From contig NZ_MRCQ01000006.1 in assembly GCF_002304005.1 (NCBI RefSeq), forward strand, positions 1 through 64,000: a stretch of DNA of 64,000 nt. Direction: 5' to 3'. The position numbers and the translations under genes are program-made. Origin of the DNA: Flavobacterium sp. ACN6. Its GTDB lineage: Bacteria > Bacteroidota > Bacteroidia > Flavobacteriales > Flavobacteriaceae. Under the pieces are notes generated by a model. It was given only the letters and a program-made list of their open reading frames with translations. It was not told where the DNA came from and made no database searches. Positions 35,677-44,814 of this stretch are shown in pieces; the stretch's first letter is position 1, and the number at the start of each line of letters is the position of its first letter.

Positions 35677-36612
35677 ATGAAAGTTACCATTGTAGGAGCA
35701 GGAAATGTTGGAGCTACATGTGCAGACGTTATTTCTTATAGAGGAATTGCAAGCGAAGTAGTATTGTTGGATATTAAAGAAGGTTTTGCCGAAGGTAAAG
35801 CATTGGATATTACACAATGCGCGACAAATACTGGTTTTAATACTAAAGTGTCTGGCGTTACCAACGATTATTCTAAAACTGCTGGAAGTGATGTAGTCGT
35901 AATTACATCAGGAATTCCAAGAAAACCAGGAATGACAAGGGAAGAATTAATAGGTATAAATGCAGGAATTGTAAAAACAGTTGCCGAAAATGTGCTGAAA
36001 TATTCTCCTGACACTATAATTGTTGTAGTTTCTAATCCAATGGATACTATGACGTATTTGGCTTTAAAAGCTACAGGTTTACCAAAAAACAGAATTATTG
36101 GTATGGGAGGTGCGTTAGACAGCTCTCGTTTTAGAACGTATCTTTCATTAGCATTAGATAAACCTGCAAATGATATTTCTGCGATGGTAATTGGAGGACA
36201 TGGTGATACAACTATGATTCCGTTAACACGTTTAGCATCTTACAACGGAATTCCGGTATCGGAATTTCTTTCAGAAGACGTACTGCAAAAAGTAGCGGCA
36301 GATACAATGGTTGGAGGAGCAACTCTTACAGGCTTGCTTGGAACTTCAGCTTGGTATGCGCCAGGGGCTTCTGTGGCCTATTTAGTAGATAGTATTTTGA
36401 ACGATCAAAAGAAAATGATTGCATGTTCTGTTTTTGTAGAAGGAGAATATGGTCAAAACGATATCTGTATTGGAGTACCGTGTATAATTGGTAAAAATGG
36501 AGTAGAAGAGATTTTAGATATTAACTTAAATGATCAGGAAAAGGCATTATTTGCGAAAAGTGCAGATGCAGTTCGTAGTATGAATGATGCTCTAAAAACG
36601 ATTTTAGTATAA
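35677..36612 (+). CDS. mdh: Malate dehydrogenase
   Basis: This 311-residue NAD-dependent enzyme oxidises malate to oxaloacetate in the TCA cycle. It has the Rossmann start MKVTIVGAGNVGATCAD, the NAD-binding aspartate in VVLLDIKEG, the substrate-specificity loop SGIPRKPGMTREELIGIN (R-K-x-G-M-x-R, typical of malate rather than lactate enzymes), VVSNPMDTMTY, and the catalytic His in IGGHGDTTMIPL near residue 174. It belongs to the LDH-like MDH group. A terminator follows at 36632. Confidence 0.97.
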   Translation: MKVTIVGAGNVGATCADVISYRGIASEVVLLDIKEGFAEGKALDITQCATNTGFNTKVSGVTNDYSKTAGSDVVVITSGIPRKPGMTREELIGINAGIVKTVAENVLKYSPDTIIVVVSNPMDTMTYLALKATGLPKNRIIGMGGALDSSRFRTYLSLALDKPANDISAMVIGGHGDTTMIPLTRLASYNGIPVSEFLSEDVLQKVAADTMVGGATLTGLLGTSAWYAPGASVAYLVDSILNDQKKMIACSVFVEGEYGQNDICIGVPCIIGKNGVEEILDINLNDQEKALFAKSADAVRSMNDALKTILV

Positions 36613-36631
36613 TAAAAACGGCAAAAAAGAG

Positions 36632-36661
36632 AAAAGGCTGCACTTTTGCAGCTTTTTTTTT
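36632..36661 (+). terminator. mdh terminator
   Basis: GCTGCA (36637-36642) pairs with TGCAGC (36647-36652), extended by AAAAG/CTTTT pairing and followed by nine T. Confidence 0.85.
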
Positions 36662-36681
36662 GAGATTAATCAATAAATAAA

Positions 36682-36712
36682 TTGGTTAATATTTTCGTTA
36701 ATTATATATTTG
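36682..36712 (+). promoter_or_regulatory. secDF promoter
   Basis: TTGG at 36682-36685 is followed, 20 bp after its TTG, by TATATTTG at 36705-36712. This is the Bacteroidetes -33/-7 arrangement. It leaves a leader of about 120 bases before the ATG at 36838. A second box, TATTTTTG at 36749-36756, is an alternative. Confidence 0.6.
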
Positions 36713-36837
36713 CTCGGTTTAAAAAAAAATTGGTAATTCGTGATCTCGTATTTTTGTTTTAAAAAATCATGTCAGGGCTTATTTTATGGGACTTTAAAAC
36801 AAAAACAAAAATAAAACATAATTAATTTTTAGTAATA

Positions 36838-39828
36838 ATGCAGAATAAAGGACTTATTAAATTTTTCGCAATTCTATTTGCATTGGTGAGTATTTACCAA
36901 CTATCATTCACTTTTGTGGCAAGTGGTGTCAAAAGTGAGGCTAAAGCTTTTGCAGGAGATAATCCTGATAAAGAGCTGAAATATTTAGATTCGATTGGTA
37001 AAGAGAAAGTATTAAATCTTGGTTTTACTGATTTCACTTACAACGAAGTGAAAAACAAGCAGCTTAATAAAGGTCTTGACTTAGAAGGAGGAATCAACGT
37101 TATTCTTCAAATTTCTATTAAAGATGTTTTAAAAGGTTTAGCTAATAATTCTAAAAATCCAGTTTTTAATAAATCATTAGCTGATGCATCTGCAAATTTA
37201 GAAGGAAACAAAACATATTTAAATAAGTTTTTTGAAGCTTTTGAAGCAAACTCAAAAGGAAGTGTAAAATTAGCATCTCCAGATATTTTTGCAAACAGAA
37301 GTCTTCAAGGTGAAGGTGGTGTAGATTTTCAAATGTCTGACGCACAGGTTCAAAAAGTTGTAAAAAGAAAAGTTGATGAGTCTGTAGAAAGTGCTTTTAA
37401 AGTATTAAGAGAGCGTATCGACAAATTTGGTGTTACACAGCCAAACATTCAAAAATTAGGAGAAACAGGAAGGATCTTAGTAGAGCTTCCAGGTGCTAAG
37501 GATGTTGATAGAATTAAAAAATTATTAGGTGGAAAAGCTCAATTAGAGTTTTGGGAAACTTATAAAATTGAAGAAATTGGTAATTTCTTAGTTGCTGCTA
37601 ACGAAGCTTTAAAGAAAACTGAAGTTAAGAAACCAGAAACTAAAACTGTTGCTAAAGATTCGTTGAATGCTTTATTGACAGATGCTAAAGATTCTACAGA
37701 TACTAAAAAAGGAAACAATCCTTTATTTGATAAAATTTTAGGTCAAGGCGGCGGACCAGTTTTAGGTTACTTCGCTACAAAAGATACTGCTGCAATTAAC
37801 AGTTATTTTAAAAGACCAGAAATTAGAGTTTTATTGGCTGCTGACCAACATTATGCAAAATTTGTTTGGAGTAAACCAACTACTATAAAAGATCAAAAAG
37901 CAAAAGATTTAGCAAGTGCAAAAGATATTGAAGTTGTTGAATTATACGCTTTAAAAGGAAACAGAGACAATAACCCAGCAATGAGCGGTGGTGTTGTTAC
38001 TGATGCAAAAGATACTTTTGACCAAATGGGTAAACCTGCAGTTTCTATGCAGATGAACAGCCAAGGTGCTAAAGTTTGGGAAGAATTAACAGGAAGAGCG
38101 TTTGCTCAAAAAAGTTATATCGCTATCGTTTTAGATGATATCGTTTATTCTGCTCCAGGTGTTACAAGTGGTCCTATCGCTGGAGGAAGATCCGAAATTA
38201 CAGGTTCTTTTGATGTTGCTGAAACTAAAGATTTAGCTAACGTATTAAACGCAGGTAAATTACCAGCTTCTGCAGATATTATTCAATCAACTGTTGTTGG
38301 TCCATCTTTAGGACAAGCGGCTATTGATGCAGGTACAATTTCTTCTGTATTAGGGTTTTTATTAGTTTGCGTTTGGATGGTATTCTATTATGGTAAAGCG
38401 GGATGGTATGCAAACCTTGCTTTATTATTAAACTTACTTTTCTTATTCGGAATTATGGCAAGTTTTGGTTTTGTATTAACATTACCAGGTATTGCAGGTA
38501 TCGTATTAACATTAGGTACAGCGGTAGATGCGAACATTATTATCTACGAAAGAGCAAAAGAGGAATTGCGTGAAGGAAAATCTCTTTCTGAGGCGGTTGC
38601 TGCTTCTTACGGATGGCACGGTGCAATGCGTTCTATTATTGATGCTAACGTTACTCACGTTTTAACTGGAGCTATCTTATTTATCTTTGGAACAGGTCCT
38701 ATTAAAGGTTTCGCTTTAACATTATTAATTGGTATCGTAACTTCATTGTTTACATCAATCTTTATTGCTAGAATCTTTATTGATAGAAATATTATTGGAA
38801 AAGCTGATTTAACTTTCTCTACAAATATTACTAAAAACTGGTTTACTAATTTCCACTTTGATTTCATTAAAGTAAAAAAATTCACTTATATCTTCTCTTC
38901 CATTGTAACAGTAGTAAGTTTAACTTCTATTTTCTTTATTAATGGTTTAGATGAAGGTGTTGATTTTGTTGGAGGTAGAACTTTCCAAGTTAAATTTGAA
39001 AAACCAGTTGATGCAACTGCTGTTTCAGATGAATTATCTGCAGCTTTTGGAACTCCTGTTGAAGCTAAAATTTTAGGTGATGATGATCAATTGAAAATCA
39101 CTACTAAATATAAAATTAAAGAAGACGGTGTAGCTATTGATGAAGAAGTGAATCAAAAATTATATGCTTCTTTACAGAAATATTTCCCAAATACTTCTTA
39201 CGAGAAATTCATTAACTCTTTTGACGGTAAAAAAGTCGGTGTATTACAAGCTTCTAAAGTTGGAGCTTCTATCTCTGAGGATATTAAAACTAACTCATAC
39301 TGGGCGGTTCTTGGTGCGATGGCAGTTATTTTCTTATACTTAATGGTATCTTTCCGTAAATGGCAGTATTCATTAGGTGCGATTGCAGCTGTTGCGCATG
39401 ACGTTATCTTTGTATTAGGAATTTACTCATTATGCTACAAATTCATGCCATTCCACATGGAAATGGATCAGCACTTTATCGCTGCGATTTTGACTGTAAT
39501 TGGTTACTCTATGAACGATACTGTAATTGTATTTGACAGGGTTAGAGAATTTATCATCGGAAACCGTAAAGGTAGTTTCGAAGATATCGTAAACGCTTCT
39601 ATTAATACTACTTTATCAAGAACGTTGAATACTTCATTAATGATGATCATTGTATTATTAACAATGTTTATTTTTGGTGGAGAATCAATTAGAGGATTTA
39701 TCTTTGCAATGTTAATTGGTATTATCGTAGGTACTTACTCTTCATTGTTTATCGCTACGCCAGTATTGGTTGATACGATTTCAAATGATGAGAAACATAC
39801 AATCGAAGACAAACACAACAAAGCATAA
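36838..39828 (+). CDS. secDF: SecDF protein-export fusion
   Basis: This 996-residue inner-membrane protein fuses SecD and SecF, which use the proton gradient to pull proteins out of the SecYEG channel on the periplasmic side. The SecD half has the DLEGGINVILQI motif near residue 80, the P1 periplasmic domain, and the conserved VDANIIIYERAKEELREG segment in its helix 4 region. The SecF half has DEGVDFVGGRTFQVKFEK near 705 and NDTVIVFDRVREF near 900. About 12 transmembrane helices are expected, six per half. The fused form is normal for Bacteroidetes. A leader of about 120 bases precedes it. Confidence 0.97.
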   Translation: MQNKGLIKFFAILFALVSIYQLSFTFVASGVKSEAKAFAGDNPDKELKYLDSIGKEKVLNLGFTDFTYNEVKNKQLNKGLDLEGGINVILQISIKDVLKGLANNSKNPVFNKSLADASANLEGNKTYLNKFFEAFEANSKGSVKLASPDIFANRSLQGEGGVDFQMSDAQVQKVVKRKVDESVESAFKVLRERIDKFGVTQPNIQKLGETGRILVELPGAKDVDRIKKLLGGKAQLEFWETYKIEEIGNFLVAANEALKKTEVKKPETKTVAKDSLNALLTDAKDSTDTKKGNNPLFDKILGQGGGPVLGYFATKDTAAINSYFKRPEIRVLLAADQHYAKFVWSKPTTIKDQKAKDLASAKDIEVVELYALKGNRDNNPAMSGGVVTDAKDTFDQMGKPAVSMQMNSQGAKVWEELTGRAFAQKSYIAIVLDDIVYSAPGVTSGPIAGGRSEITGSFDVAETKDLANVLNAGKLPASADIIQSTVVGPSLGQAAIDAGTISSVLGFLLVCVWMVFYYGKAGWYANLALLLNLLFLFGIMASFGFVLTLPGIAGIVLTLGTAVDANIIIYERAKEELREGKSLSEAVAASYGWHGAMRSIIDANVTHVLTGAILFIFGTGPIKGFALTLLIGIVTSLFTSIFIARIFIDRNIIGKADLTFSTNITKNWFTNFHFDFIKVKKFTYIFSSIVTVVSLTSIFFINGLDEGVDFVGGRTFQVKFEKPVDATAVSDELSAAFGTPVEAKILGDDDQLKITTKYKIKEDGVAIDEEVNQKLYASLQKYFPNTSYEKFINSFDGKKVGVLQASKVGASISEDIKTNSYWAVLGAMAVIFLYLMVSFRKWQYSLGAIAAVAHDVIFVLGIYSLCYKFMPFHMEMDQHFIAAILTVIGYSMNDTVIVFDRVREFIIGNRKGSFEDIVNASINTTLSRTLNTSLMMIIVLLTMFIFGGESIRGFIFAMLIGIIVGTYSSLFIATPVLVDTISNDEKHTIEDKHNKA

Positions 39829-39851
39829 TTAAACTTTGTTTTTAATAGTAG

Positions 39852-39882
39852 AAAGATCCAGTGAAAGCTGGATCTTTTTTTT
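39852..39882 (+). terminator. secDF terminator
   Basis: AAAGATCCAG (39852-39861) and CTGGATCTTT (39868-39877) form a perfect 10-bp stem with a 6-base loop and a T tract. Confidence 0.9.
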
Positions 39883-39911
39883 ATGTTTGTATGTGAGATT
39901 CAAAAACTATT

Positions 39912-40526
39912 ATGGCCAAGAAAAGCATATTCTTTATCGTTTCTTTCTTTGTATTGCTGCAACTTCATGCGCAACAGAAATACAATAATTATAGGGTAGG
40001 AGTGAGTTATGGTTTTGGAAGCGAGTTCAATAATACGGATTATACTTTTACTAATAATTTCTATAAAGCCCAGTTGTATTATAGATTAAAAGAAACTCGA
40101 AATTTTAGATATGAGATTTTAATACAGCCCGAGATCAACTTTGGAAAACATCAATTGTTGAATTTGTATTTCGTAAAGCCTGAAACACCGGATTTTGAGC
40201 AGAAGCGAATTGAATACATGAAATTGAAAAACGTTCATGAATATGTGCTGAATATTGGTTTTATAGTCAGTAAACCAATTGGTAATATGTTTTCCTGTTA
40301 TCTCTTAGGAAGTATAGGACCAATGATTACAGATACAGAAACAGAACGTATGTCTAAAGGTTTTGCTTTCGCAGATGTTTTGGCGATAGGTTTTTCGGTC
40401 GATTACAACCAATTTCAGTTTGATGTGCGCCCAAGTGTCAGGCATGTGTCTAATGCGGGTTTAGGAAGCTCTAATGCGGGCTATAATACAAAGAATATCG
40501 AATTTGGTATTTCGTATCAGCTCTAA
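39912..40526 (+). CDS. PagL-like acyloxyacyl hydrolase family protein
   Basis: This 204-residue protein has a signal peptide (cleavage after LHAQ) and an eight-strand-type barrel pattern. The C-terminal RHVSNAGLGSSNAGYNT matches the lipid A 3-O-deacylase PagL active-site region, with the His-x-Ser-Asn of the catalytic pair. At the spacing where PagL has its catalytic Glu (14 after the His) this protein has Asn; a Glu lies five residues further on (NIEFG). It ends SYQL. If active, it would trim a lipid A acyl chain in the outer membrane. The family call is good; the activity is not certain. Confidence 0.75.
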   Translation: MAKKSIFFIVSFFVLLQLHAQQKYNNYRVGVSYGFGSEFNNTDYTFTNNFYKAQLYYRLKETRNFRYEILIQPEINFGKHQLLNLYFVKPETPDFEQKRIEYMKLKNVHEYVLNIGFIVSKPIGNMFSCYLLGSIGPMITDTETERMSKGFAFADVLAIGFSVDYNQFQFDVRPSVRHVSNAGLGSSNAGYNTKNIEFGISYQL

Positions 40527-40532
40527 AAAAGA

Positions 40533-40563
40533 AAACGCCCAATATCTCAGATATTGGGCGTTT
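40533..40563. terminator. Bidirectional terminator between pagL-like gene and lgt
   Basis: AAACGCCCAATATCT and AGATATTGGGCGTTT form a near-perfect palindrome with one central base. It serves the convergent genes on both sides. Confidence 0.9.
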
Positions 40564-40581
40564 GTTATAAAGTAATATAAT

Positions 40582-41514
40582 TTATGACGCTGCAAGAGGA
40601 TTTCTTTGTGCTCTTATGATAAAGAAAAGACCAATAATAATAAATGGAATACTTAACCATTGACCTGTAGAGAAATAACCTAAATCTTCTTCTATTCCGC
40701 CTTGGCTTTGTTTTACAAATTCCACAATAAAACGAACTACGAATAAAAGAACTAAAAACAATCCGAATAAGAAACCAGATTTAAGTCTTGTATTTGTTTT
40801 CCAGTATAAGAAATATAAAATAGCAAATACAAAAATATAAGAGAATCCCTCGTATAATTGTGCTGGATGTCTTGCAGGAACTTCGGCTAATAAATTTGCA
40901 AATTTTGGGTTTGTCGCAATTGCATTATAAGCCTCAATTGGATCTGCAATTCCAGTTTTTTGTACTGCTTCGTTTTTGCTGAATTTATCGTGTAAAAAAC
41001 GAATTCCAAATGCAGATGTGGTTTCGTTACCAATGATTTCAGAATTGAAGAAATTTCCCAAACGAACAAAAATAGCACCGCTGGCAACAGGAATTACAAT
41101 TCGGTCTAAAATCCATAAAAGCGATCGTTTTAAGATTTTTTTGCTGTAAAAATACATCGCTACAATAATAGAAATTGCCGCACCGTGACTTGCTAATCCT
41201 TGAAAACCTGTAAATTCAAATTTTGGTTCAAATCTAAAAGGAAGGAAAATCTCAAGTAAGTGATTTCTGAAATATTCCCAATCGTAAAATAAAACATGGC
41301 CTAAACGCGCGCCAATCAAAGTTGCAAGAACTGTCCAAACAAACAAAGAATCTAATTTTTCTAGTGATTCATTTTCTCTTTCAAAGATCTTCTTCATTAG
41401 AAACCATCCTAAAAGAAAAGCAATTACAAACATTAAGCTGTAATAACGAATTATAAAAAATCCTAAATTGATTCCCTCTGAAGGATTCCAAACAAAATTT
41501 AAGGCGTGTGTCAT
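40582..41514 (-). CDS. lgt: Prolipoprotein diacylglyceryl transferase
   Basis: This 310-residue inner-membrane enzyme transfers diacylglycerol from phosphatidylglycerol to the lipobox cysteine, the first step of lipoprotein maturation. It has seven predicted transmembrane helices, the GARLGHVLFYDW block near residue 72, FQGLASHGAAISI (essential His) near 105, and the Lgt signature FVRLGNFFNSEIIGNETTS near 148. Length is slightly longer than in E. coli (291). It converges on the PagL-like gene and follows yidD in the minus-strand order. Confidence 0.96.
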   Translation of the reverse strand: MTHALNFVWNPSEGINLGFFIIRYYSLMFVIAFLLGWFLMKKIFERENESLEKLDSLFVWTVLATLIGARLGHVLFYDWEYFRNHLLEIFLPFRFEPKFEFTGFQGLASHGAAISIIVAMYFYSKKILKRSLLWILDRIVIPVASGAIFVRLGNFFNSEIIGNETTSAFGIRFLHDKFSKNEAVQKTGIADPIEAYNAIATNPKFANLLAEVPARHPAQLYEGFSYIFVFAILYFLYWKTNTRLKSGFLFGLFLVLLFVVRFIVEFVKQSQGGIEEDLGYFSTGQWLSIPFIIIGLFFIIRAQRNPLAAS

Positions 41515-41573
41515 GTAAATTGTTTTATATTGTAAAAATAAATATTTAATGTAAAGTACCGCTTTATAAAAGG

Positions 41574-41822
41574 TTAATGTTTATGATCACATTTCTTTTC
41601 TGGTACAGGATCGTAACCGCTTCGTCCCCAAGGATGACAGCTTAAAATACGCTTTGTTCCTAAAAAACCGCCGTAAAATAATCCGTGAGTCTGCAATGCC
41701 TGAATCATATAACTGGAACAAGTTGGTTCAAATCTGCAAGATGCCGGAGTAAACGGAGAAATTGCCGTTTGATAAAAACGCACCAGTAGTACAAACGGAT
41801 ATATTAGAATTTTGGATAACAT
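41574..41822 (-). CDS. yidD: YidD membrane-protein insertion factor
   Basis: This 82-residue protein has an N-terminal amphipathic/hydrophobic stretch ([20 protein letters not shown]) and the family core [40 protein letters not shown], with its conserved cysteines. YidD helps YidC insert inner-membrane proteins. It lies between cysS and lgt on the minus strand, with 59 bp to lgt. Confidence 0.95.
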   Translation of the reverse strand: MLSKILIYPFVLLVRFYQTAISPFTPASCRFEPTCSSYMIQALQTHGLFYGGFLGTKRILSCHPWGRSGYDPVPEKKCDHKH

Positions 41823-41921
41823 ATTTTTTTTAGTGTTCAGTGTTCAGTTTTTTAGTTTTCAGTATTCCTATTTAAACTTTGGCGTAACGAAACACTAAAA
41901 AAGGAATCATGAACTCTTTTT

Positions 41922-43400
41922 TTATTGAATACTAAATGATGTTCCTTCTTTACCATCCTTAAGTTGTATTCCTAAAGCAATTAATTGGTCTCGAATCTGA
42001 TCTGAAAGTGCAAAGTTTTTATCTGCTCGCGCTTGATTTCTCATTCCGATAAGCATATTCACAACTCCTTCTAATTTATCATCACCGTCTGCGCTTTTTT
42101 CGTCAACAAGTCCTAAAACATCAAATATAAAAGCATTTACAGCTGCAGTAAAATCTGCTAAATCAGCTGCTGAAATAGTTTCTTTACCGTCTTTTAATAA
42201 ATTAATATAGCGAACAGCTTCAAATAGCTGAGCAATTAAAATAGGTGTGTTAAAGTCATCATTCATTGCATCGTAGCAAAGCTGTTTCCAAGATGCAAAA
42301 TCTATAGAACTTGTGCTTCCAGTTGAAATGTTTGGTAAAGCGTCTACCGCTTCCATCAATCTTTTGTATCCCTTTTCGGCAGCAACAATTGCATCATCAG
42401 AGAAATCTAAAATACTTCTGTAATGTGCCTGCAGCATAAAGAAACGAGTCACCGAAGCTGAAAATGGTTTACTTAAAATAGTATTTTCTCCGCTAAGAAT
42501 TTCGCCTGGTAAAATATTATTTCCAGTCGACTTAGCCATTTTCTTTCCGTTTAAAGTCAGCATGTTGGCATGCATCCAGTAATTTACTGGAGACTGGCCT
42601 GTACAAGCTTCATTTTGTGCTATTTCGCATTCGTGGTGCGGGAATTTTAAATCCATTCCGCCTCCGTGAATATCAAAATGATTTCCTAAGTATTTTGTAC
42701 TCATTGCAGTACATTCAAGATGCCATCCAGGGAAACCATCGCTCCAGGGTGAAGGCCATCTCATGATATGTTCTGGTTCTGCTTTTTTCCAGAGTGCAAA
42801 ATCCTGAGGATTTCTTTTATCAGACTGACCGTCTAAATCACGAGTATTAGCCAGCATATCGTCGATATTTCGACCGCTTAAAATACCGTAATTATTAGTT
42901 TCGTTATATTTTACAACATCAAAATATACAGATCCGTTGGCAACATAACCAATTCCGGTATCAATAATTTTTTTGATAATTTCAATTTGTTCAATAATAT
43001 GTCCAGTTGCCGTTGGTTCAATGCTTGGCGGTAAAAAGTTGAATGCTTTTAGAATGGTATGGAAATCAACAGTATAACGCTGTACAACTTCCATTGGCTC
43101 TAATTGTTCCAATCGAGCTTTTTTAGCAATTTTATCTTCACCTTCATCAACATCATCTACAATATGTCCTACATCGGTAATATTTCGAACATAGCGCACT
43201 TTGTAGTCCAAATGAAGAAAATACCTGAAAATAACGTCAAAAGACATAAAAGTTCTGACATTTCCTAAGTGAACATTACTATATACGGTAGGTCCGCAAA
43301 CATACATTCCAACATTTCCATCATGGATTGGTTTGAAATCTTCTTTTTCACCCGAAAGTGAATTGTATATTTTTAAGGGTTGACTGCTGTATAGTGGCAT
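41922..43400 (-). CDS. cysS: Cysteinyl-tRNA synthetase
   Basis: This 492-residue class I enzyme charges tRNA-Cys. It has the zinc-ligand cysteine in MYVCGPTVY (C35), the HIGH motif as HLGN (44-47), the block [13 protein letters not shown] with the second zinc cysteine, [18 protein letters not shown], and KMSKS as KMAKS ([11 protein letters not shown]). The length is near that of E. coli CysRS (461), with a somewhat longer C-terminal part. The ATG at 43400 is directly followed upstream by the repeat-bounded insert carrying the four-helix-bundle gene. Confidence 0.97.
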   Translation of the reverse strand: MPLYSSQPLKIYNSLSGEKEDFKPIHDGNVGMYVCGPTVYSNVHLGNVRTFMSFDVIFRYFLHLDYKVRYVRNITDVGHIVDDVDEGEDKIAKKARLEQLEPMEVVQRYTVDFHTILKAFNFLPPSIEPTATGHIIEQIEIIKKIIDTGIGYVANGSVYFDVVKYNETNNYGILSGRNIDDMLANTRDLDGQSDKRNPQDFALWKKAEPEHIMRWPSPWSDGFPGWHLECTAMSTKYLGNHFDIHGGGMDLKFPHHECEIAQNEACTGQSPVNYWMHANMLTLNGKKMAKSTGNNILPGEILSGENTILSKPFSASVTRFFMLQAHYRSILDFSDDAIVAAEKGYKRLMEAVDALPNISTGSTSSIDFASWKQLCYDAMNDDFNTPILIAQLFEAVRYINLLKDGKETISAADLADFTAAVNAFIFDVLGLVDEKSADGDDKLEGVVNMLIGMRNQARADKNFALSDQIRDQLIALGIQLKDGKEGTSFSIQ

Positions 43401-43470
43401 ATTGTTTTTAATGTTTAATCGTTTAACTGTTGATTTGTTTAATCGCTGTAAACGTTTGATCGTTTTAATT
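43401..43470. repeat. Left GTTTAATCG repeat block with 24-bp direct repeat copy
   Basis: Between the cysS start and the four-helix-bundle gene lies DNA made of words such as GTTTAATCG, GTTTAACTG and GTTTGATCG. Positions 43422-43445 (starting TTTAACTGTTGATTTG) are identical to 43855-43878, 433 bp away. Confidence 0.85.
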
Positions 43471-43478
43471 AATTTCTA

Positions 43479-43844
43479 TTATTCTTTAGAAAGATAGTAT
43501 TTTTTTAAACTGTTTATCTGATTGCATATTTTTTCAATTTTTTCACGAGATTCTACATACTCTGTTTCAGAAACATAATTTAAATCTTTAGAAATAATCA
43601 AATGATTCAGAGTTTCCATTGCTGATGAATACGATATCGTTAAAAAATGCGCTTTGTCTTTATTCGTATTTCTCGAAGTTCCTTCGGCAATATTAGTAGC
43701 AATAGACGATGAACTTCTTTTTATTTGAGAAGTTATTCCGAACAGCTCATTTGATGGGAATTTAGTAGTTAATTTATAAATATCCAAAATAAACATTCGT
43801 GCATTTTGCCAGACTTCTAACTTTTCAAATGAAAAAACATACAT
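43479..43844 (-). CDS. Four-helix-bundle (23S rRNA intervening-sequence-type) protein
   Basis: This 121-residue protein is of the S23/IVP four-helix-bundle family. Characteristic parts are FEKLEVWQNARMFILDIYKLT, FPSNELFGITSQIKRSSSSIATNIAEG near residue 30, and the last helices SSAMETLNHLIISK and EKICNQINSLKKYYL. Relatives are encoded in 23S rRNA intervening sequences or act as Avd accessory proteins of diversity-generating retroelements. Here there is no rRNA, reverse transcriptase or variable gene. It sits between cysS and folE, bounded by identical 24-bp direct repeats, so it looks like a small inserted cassette. Molecular function is unknown. Confidence 0.9.
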   Translation of the reverse strand: MYVFSFEKLEVWQNARMFILDIYKLTTKFPSNELFGITSQIKRSSSSIATNIAEGTSRNTNKDKAHFLTISYSSAMETLNHLIISKDLNYVSETEYVESREKIEKICNQINSLKKYYLSKE

Positions 43845-43854
43845 TCTTTTCTGT

Positions 43855-43940
43855 TTTAACTGTTGATTTGTTTAATCGTTTAATCGGAAATTATACTTTT
43901 GACAAAGCGATTAAACAAATTAACGATTTACCGATTAACC
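43855..43940. repeat. Right GTTTAATCG repeat block and hairpin
   Basis: The second copy of the 24-bp direct repeat (43855-43878) is followed by GTTTAATCGG and then inverted words (GATTAAACAAATTAACG, CCGATTAACC) running up to the folE stop. The block can form a hairpin that could end folE transcription. Confidence 0.85.
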
Positions 43941-44611
43941 TAAAACTGCGTTTCTAGTTTAATGTAATCAAGAAATTCTCTTTTCGTTTGAGGATCTTTA
44001 AATTTTCCGCCGAATTCAGAAGTTACAGTACTGCTTTCGATATCTTTAATTCCACGAGAATTTACACAAAGGTGTTTAGCATCGATAACGCAGGCAACAT
44101 CTTCTGTTCCTAAAGCTTTTTGAAGTTCCTGAACAATTTGCATAGTTAAACGCTCTTGAACCTGAGGCCTTTTAGCATAATATTCAACAATACGGTTCAT
44201 TTTTGATAAACCAATAACTCTTCCGCTTGAAATATAAGCCACGTGAGCGCGCCCGATAATTGGTAGTAAATGGTGTTCGCAAGTAGAATAAACAGTAATG
44301 TTTTTTTCTACAAGCATTTCGCCATATTTGTAATTGTTGTCGAAAGTTGAAGCTTTTGGCTGTTTTGCAGGATTAAGACCACCAAAAATCTCTTTTACAA
44401 ACATTTTTGCTACTCGGTTTGGAGTACCTTTTATGCTGTCATCTGTTAAATCCATTCCAAGAGTCTGCAGAATGCTTTCAACATCTTTTTTTATTTTTTC
44501 TATTTTTTCTTCATCAGTTATGTCAAAAGCGTCCGCTCTTAAAGGGTTTTGAGCATTACTGCTGAAGTGACTGTCACCTATTTCGTCTAAAAAATCTTCG
44601 TTATTTGTCAT
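43940..44611 (-). CDS. folE: GTP cyclohydrolase I
   Basis: This 223-residue enzyme converts GTP to dihydroneopterin triphosphate, the first step of folate and pterin synthesis. It has the zinc-binding Cys and His residues in TVYSTCEHHLLP near residue 110 and HLCVNSRGIKD near 180, the active-site segment GLSKMNRIVEYYAKRPQVQERLT, and SSTVTSEFGG at the C-terminal end. The first ~35 residues are a variable extension. Length matches the homodecameric type IA enzyme. Confidence 0.97.
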   Translation of the reverse strand: MTNNEDFLDEIGDSHFSSNAQNPLRADAFDITDEEKIEKIKKDVESILQTLGMDLTDDSIKGTPNRVAKMFVKEIFGGLNPAKQPKASTFDNNYKYGEMLVEKNITVYSTCEHHLLPIIGRAHVAYISSGRVIGLSKMNRIVEYYAKRPQVQERLTMQIVQELQKALGTEDVACVIDAKHLCVNSRGIKDIESSTVTSEFGGKFKDPQTKREFLDYIKLETQF

Positions 44612-44757
44612 TAAAAACTACTATTATAATGGGTATATCTTTTTAAGGCGGTAAAGATAATTAATAAATAGGAAACCTTTTCTATCGTTTTTACGATTTA
44701 ATTGTTGCTTTTTGGATATAATTTAAATTAGCGGTGAAATAGTTCTAATTTAAAACA

Positions 44758-44791
44758 CAAAAGACAATAACGAAAGTGTTATTGTCTTTTG
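44758..44791 (-). terminator. Terminator after the aminotransferase gene
   Basis: CAAAAGACAATAAC (44758-44771) and GTTATTGTCTTTTG (44778-44791) form a perfect 14-bp stem with a 6-base loop, 24 bp beyond the aminotransferase stop on the minus strand. Confidence 0.85.
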
Positions 44792-44814
44792 AAATTCTAT
44801 TTATAATGACTTGA

